From contig NZ_JAFMYU010000030.1 in assembly GCF_017353255.1 (NCBI RefSeq), positions 16,357 to 80,356 of the forward strand: a DNA stretch of 64,000 bases, given 5' to 3'. The stretch is from Fibrella aquatilis (GTDB taxonomy: Bacteria > Bacteroidota > Bacteroidia > Cytophagales > Spirosomataceae). Within the stretch, counting starts at the first letter, position 1. The number at the start of each line of letters is the position of its first letter. The notes under the pieces are model-generated. The model saw nothing but the letters and a program-made list of their open reading frames with translations, had not been told where the DNA came from and did no database searches. Below, one piece after another: positions 34,399 through 43,238 of the stretch. Position numbers and translations under genes: made by a program.

Positions 34399-35200
34399 CA
34401 TTATTGGCCTGGGCTGGCTGGGTATGCCCCTGGCCGAAGCGCTCCTGACCGCAGGACATCGCGTGCTAGGCAGCACCACTACGCCCGACAAAGTGGCTCT
34501 GTTACGACTGAAAGGCATCGACGCCCAGCAGCTTTCCCTGAACCCGCAACCCGTGGGTGAACTAGCACCGCTATTGGCTGCCGACGTACTGGTGGTAAAC
34601 GTACCCCCTAAGGCTGGACAACAAGGTGATGCATTTCACCCCGAACAAATGCGGTTGCTGGCGCAGGCCGTGGCCCAGTCGCGGGTGGGGCATGTGATTT
34701 ATGTCAGTTCCACATCAGTCTATCCCGAACTGAACCGGGAAATGGTCGAGGCCGACGTGGTTACGCCCGAGCAGTCGGCAGCGTCCCGACTAGTTGAAGC
34801 CGAGCAGCATTGGTTGGCGCTTTCCGGGCAAAAACAAATTACGATTCTGCGGTGTGGTGGGTTAATGGGCGACACCCGGATTCCGGGCAAATACGTGGCC
34901 GGGCGAGTGGTCGATAGTGGCGCGGTGCTAGTCAACTATATTCATCAAACCGACGCTGTGGGCCTGCTTTTAGCAATTATTCGGCAAAATATCGTGGGTA
35001 CGTTCAACGCCGTGGCTCCGCAGCACCCTACCCGTGAGGCCATTTACCGCAAAAGCTGCGCCGACTTCGGGTATGCACTACCCACCTTTGTTACACCCAC
35101 TCAGCCCGTCTCCTTCAAACAAATCAACGGCGACAAACTCACCGCCGCCACACAGTATCAATTCATCTACCCCGACCCACTTTTATTCAGTTATCAGTGA
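34379..35200 (+). CDS. NAD(P)-binding epimerase-like protein (YeeZ type)
   Basis: A 273-residue Rossmann protein starting at the ATG 34379, inside the end of the previous gene. The nucleotide site is TISIIGLGWLGMPLAEALL; VLVVNVPPKAG and HVIYVSSTSVYPELNREMVE follow as in atypical extended SDR proteins. The usual catalytic YxxxK is not evident, so it may bind NAD(P) without classical SDR chemistry. Later NYIHQTDAVGLLLAII and GTFNAVAPQHPTREAIY fit the family. Substrate unknown. Confidence 0.85.
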   Translation: MSQPTISIIGLGWLGMPLAEALLTAGHRVLGSTTTPDKVALLRLKGIDAQQLSLNPQPVGELAPLLAADVLVVNVPPKAGQQGDAFHPEQMRLLAQAVAQSRVGHVIYVSSTSVYPELNREMVEADVVTPEQSAASRLVEAEQHWLALSGQKQITILRCGGLMGDTRIPGKYVAGRVVDSGAVLVNYIHQTDAVGLLLAIIRQNIVGTFNAVAPQHPTREAIYRKSCADFGYALPTFVTPTQPVSFKQINGDKLTAATQYQFIYPDPLLFSYQ

Positions 35201-35271
35201 GCAACCAACACTTTACAGCCAACAGTAGCTTCGAGGCTGATCTTACTGTTGGTTGGTCACGTTGGTTGTTC
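35199..35271. repeat. Imperfect hairpin between convergent genes
   Basis: GAGCAACCAAC (35199-35209) pairs with GTTGGTTGTTC (35261-35271) with one mismatch, and GCCAACAGTA (35218-35227) with TACTGTTGGT (35244-35253) with one mismatch. It spans the gap between the epimerase-like gene and the rhodopsin gene and covers the end of the latter. It probably serves as a two-way terminator. Confidence 0.55.
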
Positions 35272-36057
35272 GTTGTTCGCTGAGGCCATGAAGGCGATGA
35301 TGCCTACGCCTACTTTATTGATGACGTCGAACACAGAGAAGCTGAGGTGAATCCAGTTGTTGTCGACATTGGGCAGCACCGAAAGGACATAGCCAACAGG
35401 GTAGATGCCCCAGGTAGTGACCGACGTAAGGGCCATAAGCCGGAAAGCCCGCTGCTCTTCGGGCGTGGCCTGCTGCCGGTACCGTTGCCAGAACCGGTAC
35501 AGTATAATGGGAATGACGAAGTAAAAAACGGTTGAAATAGCACCCCAGAAGAGCTTCTTATCTACCAAAACAGCACCGTCGGCCAGTACTTGCTGTTCAC
35601 CAATGTAGCCCGTAATCACCATCAGCAGGTCGGCCAGTAGCAGAATGGCGATTGTTCCGGGTGCCTGCGTAAACCGGATTCGCAGCATCTGACCCGTTTT
35701 CAGCAGCAGCAACGGCGTAGTTACGGCCCAATCGATGTAGCGGAGCTGGTTGATAGCGGCAAAAGACCCTTCCTGCAACAGTGCCGCCGCCACGGGGTTG
35801 TCGGTAGCCGCCACCTGCGCCAACATATGCCGGTAAATGTCCTGAATGAAATAGTACGAAATGCCCGCCACGGCAGCAATAATAGCCGTTATAGTGTTCG
35901 AGTCGCGGTGAATAGAGGCCACGCCGTTGCGGGTAGCCAGTGCGAAAATAAAGTGGCCTACGAAGGCATAGAAGGCAACAAACATAAAAAACCAGGCCAC
36001 TACAGGCAACATACCAACCTGGCCGGCAAGGGGTAAAAATTGGTGATCAAATTCCAT
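35257..36057 (-). CDS. Proton-pump rhodopsin, xanthorhodopsin-like, with D-T-K motif
   Basis: A 266-residue seven-helix microbial rhodopsin. Helix C reads LRYIDWAVTTPLLLLK: Arg106, proton acceptor Asp109, Thr113, and Lys120 where bacteriorhodopsin has Asp96, so the motif is D-T-K rather than D-T-D/E. Helix F has TTWGIYPVGY and helix G has SFSVFDVINKVGVGIIAF with Asp244 and retinal Lys248. Helix E reads KLFWGAISTVFYF, so the second Trp of bacteriorhodopsin (138) is Gly172, the Gly that opens the carotenoid window in xanthorhodopsin. The helix-B His of proteorhodopsins appears replaced (GISYYFIQDIY). An outward light-driven proton pump is expected. No retinal-synthesis gene lies in the window. 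Confidence 0.92.
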   Translation of the reverse strand: MEFDHQFLPLAGQVGMLPVVAWFFMFVAFYAFVGHFIFALATRNGVASIHRDSNTITAIIAAVAGISYYFIQDIYRHMLAQVAATDNPVAAALLQEGSFAAINQLRYIDWAVTTPLLLLKTGQMLRIRFTQAPGTIAILLLADLLMVITGYIGEQQVLADGAVLVDKKLFWGAISTVFYFVIPIILYRFWQRYRQQATPEEQRAFRLMALTSVTTWGIYPVGYVLSVLPNVDNNWIHLSFSVFDVINKVGVGIIAFMASANNEQPT

Positions 36058-36265
36058 AACGTTAGGAGAAAGCGGGTTATACTATGACATAATTGACCCT
36101 TTAACCCACTCCTGCGCAACGTGGCTGTGGTTTTTATACTATTTTAATCTATATAATTACTCTTCTATTGTACGGACAGACAGTGCGTCTCCAGACAATG
36201 CTGGTTCCGTAGTGCTCAACTTAGGCTATTGCCAACCAGTTGAGTCGCCGGGTCCATTAACCCGT

Positions 36266-37102
36266 TTAGTAGTCGCCCCCGGCACCGCCACCGCCGAAGC
36301 TGCCGCCGCCGAAACCGCCAAAACCACCGCCGCCGCTGTCGCCGCCACCGCCCCAACTGCCCGACGAGCTACCCCAACCTGAGAAGGTGGTATAGGGTAG
36401 AAACATACCGCCACCCCGGTAGCCACTACCTCCTCTGCCCCCACCCGACCGGCGCGAGATAAAGAAGATGACCATGGCAATGATGAACAGCCAGAACAAA
36501 ATTTCGCCCATCGAGGTGTCGTCGCCGCTGTCGCGCGGATCAGCTTTGTATTCGCCGCTAAGGCGGCGAATCATCTCGGTAGTGGCCTCATCCAGGCCCT
36601 GATAATACTGCTGTTGCTTGAAATTGGGAGCCAGAATCTGACCGATAATGCGCTTGGCAATGGCATCGGGAATGGCTCCTTCCAGGCCATAGCCTGTGGC
36701 GATATAGAGCTTACGATTGCCCGTGGCCCACAGCAGTACCAAGCCGTTGTTCTTTCCCTTCTGCCCCACGCCCCACTTCCGGCCAATAGAAAACGCATAG
36801 TCAGCCGCCTCATATTGCCCCGTCGATTTTACCACCACAATGGTGATCTGAGTAGAGGTAGAGTCGTTGTATGTGTCGAGTTTGCGTTCCAGTTGCTGTA
36901 CTTCGCTCGGCGACAGCATCCCCACCAGGTCGTTCACCAGCCGGGGCGGGTTAGGGCGGTTGGGCAGGCTATCGTCGGGCACGGTTTGGGCCAGCAAAGG
37001 TGCCGACAGCAACCACCCAATAACCCAGCCACCAAGGATAGCCAGCCGCAACAAACGAGAAAAAGAAGGGACGTAGATCACGGGAACGGAGGATGTAGGC
37101 AT
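36266..37102 (-). CDS. TPM-domain membrane protein with Gly-rich tail
   Basis: A 278-residue protein. The start at 37102 is preferred because the upstream codons overlap the previous gene. A signal or anchor helix (LRLAILGGWVIGWLLSAPLL) leads to a TPM domain (LVNDLVGMLSPSEVQQLERK, ITIVVVKSTG, WGVGQKGKNNGLVLLWATGN, TGYGLEGAIPDAIAKRII). A second membrane helix (ILFWLFIIAMVIFFI) precedes a tail almost wholly of Gly and Ser. Related proteins have phosphatase activity or assist photosystem repair in plants; the role here is unknown. It follows the small TPM gene and lemA in one operon. Confidence 0.88.
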   Translation of the reverse strand: MPTSSVPVIYVPSFSRLLRLAILGGWVIGWLLSAPLLAQTVPDDSLPNRPNPPRLVNDLVGMLSPSEVQQLERKLDTYNDSTSTQITIVVVKSTGQYEAADYAFSIGRKWGVGQKGKNNGLVLLWATGNRKLYIATGYGLEGAIPDAIAKRIIGQILAPNFKQQQYYQGLDEATTEMIRRLSGEYKADPRDSGDDTSMGEILFWLFIIAMVIFFISRRSGGGRGGSGYRGGGMFLPYTTFSGWGSSSGSWGGGGDSGGGGFGGFGGGSFGGGGAGGDY

Positions 37103-37118
37103 ATCAAACGCCGATGGG

Positions 37119-37544
37119 TCAGCCAAGCGAGATGTCGTCCGAAAGCTCGTTCTGGTCATCATCCACGCTGGGGAAATACTGCTTCAATTGATGGCCCGCC
37201 TGTTCGATACCTTGGCTGAGACCTTCCACGTACTCATTTTTGGCGAAATGCTGCCGCATGAGGTCTTTGGTGCTATCCCAAAAACCGGCGGGCACCTTAG
37301 CATCGATGCCCGAATCGCCCAGCACGGCAAACTTCCGGTCGTCGTGGGCGAGGTAAAAGAGTACGCCATTCTGCTGCCGCGTCTGGTGCATGCCCAGGTG
37401 CTTGAACACCTCGATGGCCCGCCTCATAGGGTCGCCGTCGGGGCAGTTGGCCTCCAGATGCACCCGGATCTCGCCCGACGTTTCCTGTTCGGCCTGCCGG
37501 ATGGCGGCAATCAATTGCTGTTGCTGTTCGGGGGTGAGGAGCAT
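37119..37544 (-). CDS. Small TPM-domain protein
   Basis: A 141-residue cytoplasmic TPM-like protein: LLTPEQQQQLIAAIRQAEQE, TSGEIRVHLEANC, NGVLFYLAHDDRKFAVLGDS, GIDAKVPAGFWDSTKDLMRQ and a C-terminal acidic tail. It lacks a signal or membrane helix. It lies between lemA and the larger TPM gene, a frequent trio in Bacteroidota. Confidence 0.87.
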   Translation of the reverse strand: MLLTPEQQQQLIAAIRQAEQETSGEIRVHLEANCPDGDPMRRAIEVFKHLGMHQTRQQNGVLFYLAHDDRKFAVLGDSGIDAKVPAGFWDSTKDLMRQHFAKNEYVEGLSQGIEQAGHQLKQYFPSVDDDQNELSDDISLG

Positions 37545-37553
37545 CTTGGAGGA

Positions 37554-37639
37554 AATTAAGAATTAAGAATTAAGAATGGGTCAACACAAACTGATAGCTG
37601 CGAATCCATTCTTAATTCTTAATTCCTCATTCTTAATTA
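37554..37639. repeat. AT-rich hairpin between lemA and TPM genes
   Basis: AATTAAGAATTAAGAATGG (37561-37579) and CCATTCTTAATTCTTAATT (37616-37634), perfect over 19 bp. The word AATTAAGA is repeated three times on the left and the complement three times on the right. It separates two same-strand genes. Confidence 0.7.
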
Positions 37640-37642
37640 GCC

Positions 37643-38233
37643 CTACTTCGTATCGAAATTCACACTCGGCGCATTCTGTGCGGCGGCACTGGCCTGGAAG
37701 AAGCCTTTGCGCTGGAAGCCGAAGATACCCGCGAAAATGCTGGCCGGGAAGGTTCGCACGGCCACGTTATAGTTGCCTACTACGCCGTTGAAGTCATTGC
37801 GCGACACAGCAATGCGGTTTTCAGTACCTTCCAATTGGGCTTGCAATTCTTTGAAGCCTTCGGTGGCGCGTAGCTGCGGATAGTTCTCCGACACGGCCAG
37901 TAACCGAGACAGTGAGCCTCCTAACTGATCTTGGGCGGCCTGATATTTCTGAAGATTTTCGGGTGTTAAGTCCTTAGCGTCCAACTTTATGCTTGTGGCA
38001 TTGGCCCGGGCTTCGATCACACCCTGGAGGGTACTTTTCTCGAAATTGGCTGCTCCCTGCACGGTTTTCACCAGGTTTGGAATCAGGTCGGCACGGCGTT
38101 GATACTGCGTTTGTACGCCGGCCCACGATTGCTCAACGGCAGTGTCTTTTTGCACAAGCCCATTGTATGAACTACAGCCTGCCACGCCTAAGATGACGGC
38201 TATTACAATGAAAATGATTAGTCCTCTTGACAT
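37643..38233 (-). CDS. lemA: LemA-family protein
   Basis: A 196-residue LemA protein from the ATG at 38233: RGLIIFIVIAVILGVAGC as lipoprotein or anchor, then SSYNGLVQKDTAVEQSWAGV, QYQRRADLIPNLVKTVQGAA, FEKSTLQGVIEARANATSI and LSRLLAVSENYPQLRATEGF, with the coiled-coil region between. Function is not settled. It heads the TPM operon. A TAGCTTTG -7-like box lies 48 bases upstream at 38281-38288. Confidence 0.92.
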   Translation of the reverse strand: MSRGLIIFIVIAVILGVAGCSSYNGLVQKDTAVEQSWAGVQTQYQRRADLIPNLVKTVQGAANFEKSTLQGVIEARANATSIKLDAKDLTPENLQKYQAAQDQLGGSLSRLLAVSENYPQLRATEGFKELQAQLEGTENRIAVSRNDFNGVVGNYNVAVRTFPASIFAGIFGFQRKGFFQASAAAQNAPSVNFDTK

Positions 38234-38412
38234 GATTTTTACGATTTGATCGAAACTGGTTTGTGGTTCAGTAAACGCCTCAAAGCTAACAACAGTTATC
38301 AATTTTCTGTGTGCAACGGTGTTGGGTGGTCATTTGCAGTGTGTTATTGGTTGCCAGACTACGTGGTCATTCGCTGCGCTGTCATTGGTCATTGGTCCGG
38401 GGCGCGTACCTG

Positions 38413-39534
38413 TCAAAACGCTTCCCCAATAGTCAGGTACACACCGCTGGAACCAACGCCGGTGTAGGGAAGGCCGCGACCGTAGTCGAGGCGCAGGTTA
38501 ACGAGGTCGCGGTTGACCCGGATGCGCAGGCCTGCGCCGTAGGCTGCTTTGGGTTGGTTCAGGCGCAGGAAATCGGCCCGGCTGCCCAACGCGCCTACGG
38601 AACCGAAGCCTACCACGCCCAGCCGACCCCACACGTTCAGGCGCAGTTCGGCCTGTAACAGGGCCAGGTTGTCGTCGCGGTAACGGCCTTCGTAATAGCC
38701 CCGGCCGCGTTTGGTGCCGCCCAGCAGCGAGAGCGCGTTGAACGGAGCCTGCCCGCCGGTGGTCACGCTGAGCACATAGTTCAGGGCCAAGGTGAGGCGG
38801 CGGGTGAGCGGGTGATACGTAGCCACATCGGCCACCCAGCGGTCGTACCGTACCTGGCTGCCCACCGCGCTACCCTGGCTCAGCAACGAAAAATCGGCCA
38901 CCATGCCGCGACTGGGGTAAAACACGTTGTTGCGCGAATCGTAGAACACGCCCGTCCCTACGCCCGAAAGCACACTTCCCGAACCACCCGGCACGGTGCC
39001 CGAAGCCAGCAGGCCGTCGGGTACGGTGCTGGTGATGACGTAGTGTTCATACTGGTAGCGCAGGCCTACATACAGCCCCCGCGCTGAGGGTGTTTGCCCC
39101 GCCGAAACCGTCCGGCTTCCTCCAGGCTGACCAATCCGCCGAAACACATTAACCCGAATTCTGGGGAAGTTTACGCCGTAGAGTTCGTTTGGCACCTCGC
39201 GCTCACCAAGGCCAAAAAAGAAGTAGTTGTACTTGTAATAGCCCAGCTCACCGTTGGCAAAATACCCGTTGTTCTTATAGAAAATCTGGAACGGCAGGTA
39301 CAGCAGCAACTGCTTATTCTGAGTATAGACCGCTCCCAGCGTCACCTGTGAGGGCCTCACCTGCTGGCCTGTGTCGCCCCGAAACCGGAACGTAGCCGTG
39401 GGCGCAAACCCATAGCCAAAGCGTGTTTCGGGCGTATAATACACCACCGGCAGGGGCAACAAGCTAAACCGCTTCGGCAGCACCGAATCAGCAGGGACAG
39501 CCAGTAAAGTAGTGAACAGTAGTGTGTTGAGCAT
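38413..39534 (-). CDS. BamA/TamA-like outer membrane beta-barrel
   Basis: A 373-residue protein with a short signal (LNTLLFTTLLAVPADS). It has the Omp85 C-terminal barrel features VFYDSRNNVFYPSRGMVADF and LGGTKRGRGYYEGRYRD (the R-G-Y/F loop) and ends in Phe (YLTIGEAF), the barrel signature. No POTRA domains are visible, so it is shorter than BamA. It may be a surface lipid or protein exporter. It lies 17 bases downstream of the alcohol dehydrogenase gene on the same strand. Confidence 0.85.
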   Translation of the reverse strand: MLNTLLFTTLLAVPADSVLPKRFSLLPLPVVYYTPETRFGYGFAPTATFRFRGDTGQQVRPSQVTLGAVYTQNKQLLLYLPFQIFYKNNGYFANGELGYYKYNYFFFGLGEREVPNELYGVNFPRIRVNVFRRIGQPGGSRTVSAGQTPSARGLYVGLRYQYEHYVITSTVPDGLLASGTVPGGSGSVLSGVGTGVFYDSRNNVFYPSRGMVADFSLLSQGSAVGSQVRYDRWVADVATYHPLTRRLTLALNYVLSVTTGGQAPFNALSLLGGTKRGRGYYEGRYRDDNLALLQAELRLNVWGRLGVVGFGSVGALGSRADFLRLNQPKAAYGAGLRIRVNRDLVNLRLDYGRGLPYTGVGSSGVYLTIGEAF

Positions 39535-39551
39535 AGCGCTCTAAACTTCCT

Positions 39552-40649
39552 TTAAGCTTCGCTTTTTAGCGTTTGCATGTCGATCACAAACCGGAAGCGG
39601 ACGTCTTCTTTCTCCATCCGTTCAAAGGCCTGATTGACAGCCTGAATGGGAATCAACTCGATCTCTGGAGCCAGGTTATGTTCGGCGCAGAAATCGAGCA
39701 CCTCCTGCGTTTCCTGGATACTGCCAATCAACGACCCCGCCACCGACCGACGGTGCAGCGCTACCTCCATGTTGTTGGTGGCTTTTGAGAACGGTGCCAG
39801 CACGCCCACCACCACCAGCGAGCCGTCGCGCTTGAGGAGCTTGATATACTCGTTGATATCGTAGGGGTCGGGGATGGTGCTCAGGATAAAATCGAGGGAA
39901 AGCTCGGCGGCGTTCATCGCTTTGATATCGCTCGACAGGATCACTTGGTGGGCACCCAACGCCTCGGCAGCACCCGTTTTGGCTTCGGTGCTGGTGATCA
40001 CCGTCACCTCGGCCCCCATGGCTTTGGCGAGTTGCACGGCCATGTGGCCCAGCCCGCCCAGGCCCACCACGCCTACCTTATCGCCCGCTTTCACGCCCCA
40101 GTGCTTCATGGGCGAATAGGTCGTGACGCCCGCGCAGAGGATGGGGGCAGCAGCTTTAATGTCGAGCTTATCGGGGATGCGCAACACAAACGACTCTTTC
40201 ACCACAATGGATGTGGAGAAACCGCCAAATGTATTTTTCTTGTTGAATTCCAGCGGGTTAGGGTGCTGATAGCCGTTGTACGTAGCCAAAAAGCTCGACG
40301 GTCCTTCGCAATATTGCTCAACGCCTTCCTGACACGACGCGCACTTGCCGCACGAATCGATCATGCAGCCCACGCCTACGGTATCGCCCACGTTGTACTT
40401 GGTCACGCCCAGCCCCACGGCGCTCACCTTACCCACAATCTCGTGGCCGGGTACGCAGGGATAAAGTGTGTTACCCCAGTCGTTTTTGATCTGGTGCAGA
40501 TCGGAGTGGCACACGCCGCAGTAGAGAATGTCGATTTCTACTTCGTCGGCTTTAGGTTTCTCGCGCTCGATGTTCATGCGCGACACCATATTGAACGAAT
40601 TAATCAGCGAGCGACTAGCCCCGTAGGCTTTTGTCTTGGTAGCTTCCAT
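39552..40649 (-). CDS. Zinc alcohol dehydrogenase (NAD(P)H-dependent, cinnamyl-type)
   Basis: A 365-residue MDR enzyme. The catalytic zinc site: LYCGVCHSDLHQIKNDWGN (Cys, His) and VPGHEIVGKVSAVG (His-Glu). The structural zinc loop is GVGCMIDSCGKCASCQEG then VEQYC. The nucleotide site is KVGVVGLGGLGHMAVQLAKA. VITSTEAK has Ser and Thr after the second strand, pointing to NADP(H). Most similar to YahK/cinnamyl alcohol dehydrogenases that reduce aldehydes. Confidence 0.93.
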   Translation of the reverse strand: MEATKTKAYGASRSLINSFNMVSRMNIEREKPKADEVEIDILYCGVCHSDLHQIKNDWGNTLYPCVPGHEIVGKVSAVGLGVTKYNVGDTVGVGCMIDSCGKCASCQEGVEQYCEGPSSFLATYNGYQHPNPLEFNKKNTFGGFSTSIVVKESFVLRIPDKLDIKAAAPILCAGVTTYSPMKHWGVKAGDKVGVVGLGGLGHMAVQLAKAMGAEVTVITSTEAKTGAAEALGAHQVILSSDIKAMNAAELSLDFILSTIPDPYDINEYIKLLKRDGSLVVVGVLAPFSKATNNMEVALHRRSVAGSLIGSIQETQEVLDFCAEHNLAPEIELIPIQAVNQAFERMEKEDVRFRFVIDMQTLKSEA

Positions 40650-40740
40650 TGATTGCGTTGATTAAAAAAAGCAGCTCACCAGCCTATCCATAGACTGACA
40701 AGCTGCTCTCGTAAGCAACAAGCAAATGGTATTGTTTAAG

Positions 40741-40765
40741 CCTTGTGAGCCAAAGGCTCTCAAGG
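40741..40765 (-). terminator. Hairpin after the DUF4397 gene
   Basis: CCTTGTGAGCC-AAA-GGCTCTCAAGG, 11-bp stem with one mismatch, 20 bases beyond the DUF4397 stop. On the minus strand no strong U-tract follows, so it is a moderate candidate. Confidence 0.55.
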
Positions 40766-40785
40766 CGCTGCCTTCGGGTAAGCAA

Positions 40786-41571
40786 TTACCGATTCACATA
40801 CAAATTCAGACTTGCCGCAGTAGCACCCGTCCGTCCAACTAAGCCCCGAGCAAAAACCGTCAGCACCCGACCATTGGCAATATTTGAAAAGACAACTGTA
40901 CCAACATTGGTCGTTGCTCCAGGTAACCGTAGGGCCAATGTAGGGTTGGTAAAGGCATCGAGCGTAACAAACGACGAAGCTCCCTTATACGCAATTGCTT
41001 GAGCTACAGGCGTAGCCGTCTTACCATCGGCTGACAGGATAAACAGATCATAGCCAGTAGCTGGGCCGTTGGGTATCATGTTGACAAATCGTACGTAGAC
41101 CTTGCTTGAGGAGTTGAGCTGCGTGAAATCATCTTTCAGCAACGTCGTTTCAGGTTGAACACCCGTACCCGATACAAACAGGGAATAATAGACGTTGTCG
41201 TCGAGTGTGGCAGATGAACTTCCTACGGCCGTTGCACTGGCCGTGGTGGTAGTGGCGGGTGATGTAAGGCTCAGTGACACAGCGCCAGGCGAGACGATAG
41301 CGTAGTTACTACCTGAGCTGGGAAAAGAGTTATTGTATGGCAAACCTACCGCAAAACCGGAACTGCTGGCTGTGACGCCACTGGGCGTAAAGGCACTAAA
41401 TTTTTTACCGTTGACTGCCAGTTCAATGCCTCCTGGTAGGTCAGGGGCAACATTGATTAGTTTTAGCCGCGCACCCGACGTAACGGGATCAACAGGTATG
41501 GTCAGCGCATTTTTTTCGCAGGAAGCCAGCATCAGACTGGCGGCGATGAAAACGTAGATGAGATGCTTCAT
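40786..41571 (-). CDS. DUF4397 lipoprotein
   Basis: A 261-residue protein starting at ATG 41571 with lipoprotein signal YVFIAASLMLASC (Cys18). The mature part is beta-rich with DUF4397 marks: ARLKLINVAPDLPGGIELAV, VYVRFVNMIPNGPATGYDLF and LTVFARGL. It follows SusD of the minus-strand SusCD pair across a long hairpin, so it may be part of that uptake system's surface complex. Confidence 0.85.
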   Translation of the reverse strand: MKHLIYVFIAASLMLASCEKNALTIPVDPVTSGARLKLINVAPDLPGGIELAVNGKKFSAFTPSGVTASSSGFAVGLPYNNSFPSSGSNYAIVSPGAVSLSLTSPATTTTASATAVGSSSATLDDNVYYSLFVSGTGVQPETTLLKDDFTQLNSSSKVYVRFVNMIPNGPATGYDLFILSADGKTATPVAQAIAYKGASSFVTLDAFTNPTLALRLPGATTNVGTVVFSNIANGRVLTVFARGLVGRTGATAASLNLYVNR

Positions 41572-41580
41572 GGAGGGAAA

Positions 41581-41672
41581 GTTCAAGGTTTAACGTCTAA
41601 GGTTTAAGGTTGCTTCGCGCTTAGCGTGTAATACGCGAAGCAACCTTAAACCTTAGACGTTAAACCTTGAAC
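41581..41672. repeat. Perfect 39-bp hairpin (word family 1)
   Basis: Left arm 41581-41619 begins GTTCAAGGTTTAACGTC and ends GTTGCTTCGCG; the right arm 41634-41672 is its exact complement. The loop is 14 bases. It lies 4 bases after the susD stop and before the DUF4397 gene, which is on the same strand. The words match the hairpin at 10588-10680. Confidence 0.85.
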
Positions 41673-41676
41673 TCGT

Positions 41677-43221
41677 TTAGGGTTGTGTAAACCAGACAGG
41701 CTTAGTGTGAAAATCGAGTTCGAGGCCGCCAATCTTGGTTAGTGCTGGAATGTTCCAGACGTACTCCGAATTGTATCGTGGGCGCAGCCGTTGCACTGAC
41801 TTTCCACCGTTGTCCCCGTATAACGTGGTGGGCAGTGCAAACGTCGTAAACACATCGGGGCTGTAGTTATAGCGCCGTAGATCGGCCCACTGCTCCAGAA
41901 ACCCCCAGCCCCACTGGGCAATATATTTCTGCGCCATAATCTGGCTCAGCGTCAGGTTAGCAGCCACTGTGGGAACCACCAATGGGCTGTTCAGGTAAGC
42001 AGTACGGTCTGTGGCGGGGGCGTTTACATAAGGGGCCGTCAGGTGGGCTTCTATACCCTTCTTGTAAGCAGCCAGTGCAGTTGCTTTATCACCTTTGATG
42101 AAGGCAGCCTCAGCTTTGATAAACTGTAGCTGTGCATAAGTCATCAGGGGTAATGGCCCTTTATCAGTAAAAATAAACCGACCCAGCGTGCCCAGTGGCG
42201 GATTAGCTACCACGGGTGTGCCCCATACGTTGACGGTACGAGTAGCTGCTGGCACACTGGCGGCGGTCGACTGCCCCTGCCCCGGATTCAAACCCCGGTA
42301 GATGCCATCACCGCTGGGAGCCAGCATGATCGCAAGCCGTGGATCTTTCACTCCGCCAAATACAGTCCCGTCCAACAACCGCAGGATGTAGTTCGATTGT
42401 ACCAGCGAGTTCATATTCTGCCGCACCGGCCCGAAGAAGCTGGCATCGGCCGTGCTAAGGCCATTGAACGTAAATAGGGCGTCGTCGGCGTTGTTGACAA
42501 AGGCGCTGTCTACATACTGGATCACCTTGTCGGGGCTATAGGTCCCCGTTTTATTTGAGAGGTGATGCGCGTTAATAGCTAACATACCGTAGGCAAACCG
42601 TTTCCACTTCAAGCGGTCACCCTTGTAAATAATGTCGCCGCGGGCTAGTTGTACCTGCGACACTTTACCATCGGCCCGGTTGAGGTTCTTGATTCCCTCA
42701 GTTAGCAGTTGCTGTACCTTGGTATATACCTCTGGCTGCGTGTTATAATTAAACACGTTTTTGTTCGGGTCCTGGTCGTAGGCTTCGTCCAGAATGATTT
42801 CGCCGTGTACATCGGTCAGCATTTGCCAGCCCCAGGCTTGCATTACATAACCTACACCCGCATAATCCCACTTTTCGCCCGCCTGAGCATCATCGATGAG
42901 GTTGAGCAGGTTACGGCCACCACGCCAGTATACATTCCGCCACAGTTCGCCGCCCGCATCTGATGCAGGAACGTAACCGTGCAGATCCCAGAGATCATTC
43001 GACGTGGCCGCATTCTGCCAGTTTTGTACGTAACGGCCAATAAACCGAGCATCGAACTGTACTCCCAGCGCATACTGGTTCTGGATGGGAGCCAGTAATA
43101 ACGCTGCTTCTACGGCATCGGGGTTGTTGGGGTTTTTGTTAATGTCGAGGTAGTCCTCGCAACTGCTTAGCAGCAAGCCCATTCCTACAAAAAAGAGGGC
43201 AATGTATTTTCTAAGAATCAT
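41677..43221 (-). CDS. SusD/RagB-like nutrient-binding lipoprotein (system 1)
   Basis: A 514-residue surface lipoprotein. The signal ends FFVGMGLLLSSC (Cys21), followed by EDYLDINKNPNNP, the SusD-like_2 opening. TPR-like helices follow (AQAGEKWDYAGVGYVMQAWG, WQMLTDVHGEIIL). C-terminal SusD block AQKYIAQWGWGFLEQWADLR and RYNYSPD. It would cap the SusC channel encoded 17 bases upstream. The ligand is not obvious, since no enzyme gene lies in this locus. Confidence 0.94.
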   Translation of the reverse strand: MILRKYIALFFVGMGLLLSSCEDYLDINKNPNNPDAVEAALLLAPIQNQYALGVQFDARFIGRYVQNWQNAATSNDLWDLHGYVPASDAGGELWRNVYWRGGRNLLNLIDDAQAGEKWDYAGVGYVMQAWGWQMLTDVHGEIILDEAYDQDPNKNVFNYNTQPEVYTKVQQLLTEGIKNLNRADGKVSQVQLARGDIIYKGDRLKWKRFAYGMLAINAHHLSNKTGTYSPDKVIQYVDSAFVNNADDALFTFNGLSTADASFFGPVRQNMNSLVQSNYILRLLDGTVFGGVKDPRLAIMLAPSGDGIYRGLNPGQGQSTAASVPAATRTVNVWGTPVVANPPLGTLGRFIFTDKGPLPLMTYAQLQFIKAEAAFIKGDKATALAAYKKGIEAHLTAPYVNAPATDRTAYLNSPLVVPTVAANLTLSQIMAQKYIAQWGWGFLEQWADLRRYNYSPDVFTTFALPTTLYGDNGGKSVQRLRPRYNSEYVWNIPALTKIGGLELDFHTKPVWFTQP

Positions 43222-43238
43222 GTTGTCTTTAAACTCCT

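Noticed and set aside
36270..36360. GC-rich repetitive stretch resembling a tandem repeat element
   Set aside because: It encodes the Gly/Ser tail of the TPM protein; repetition follows from codon use.
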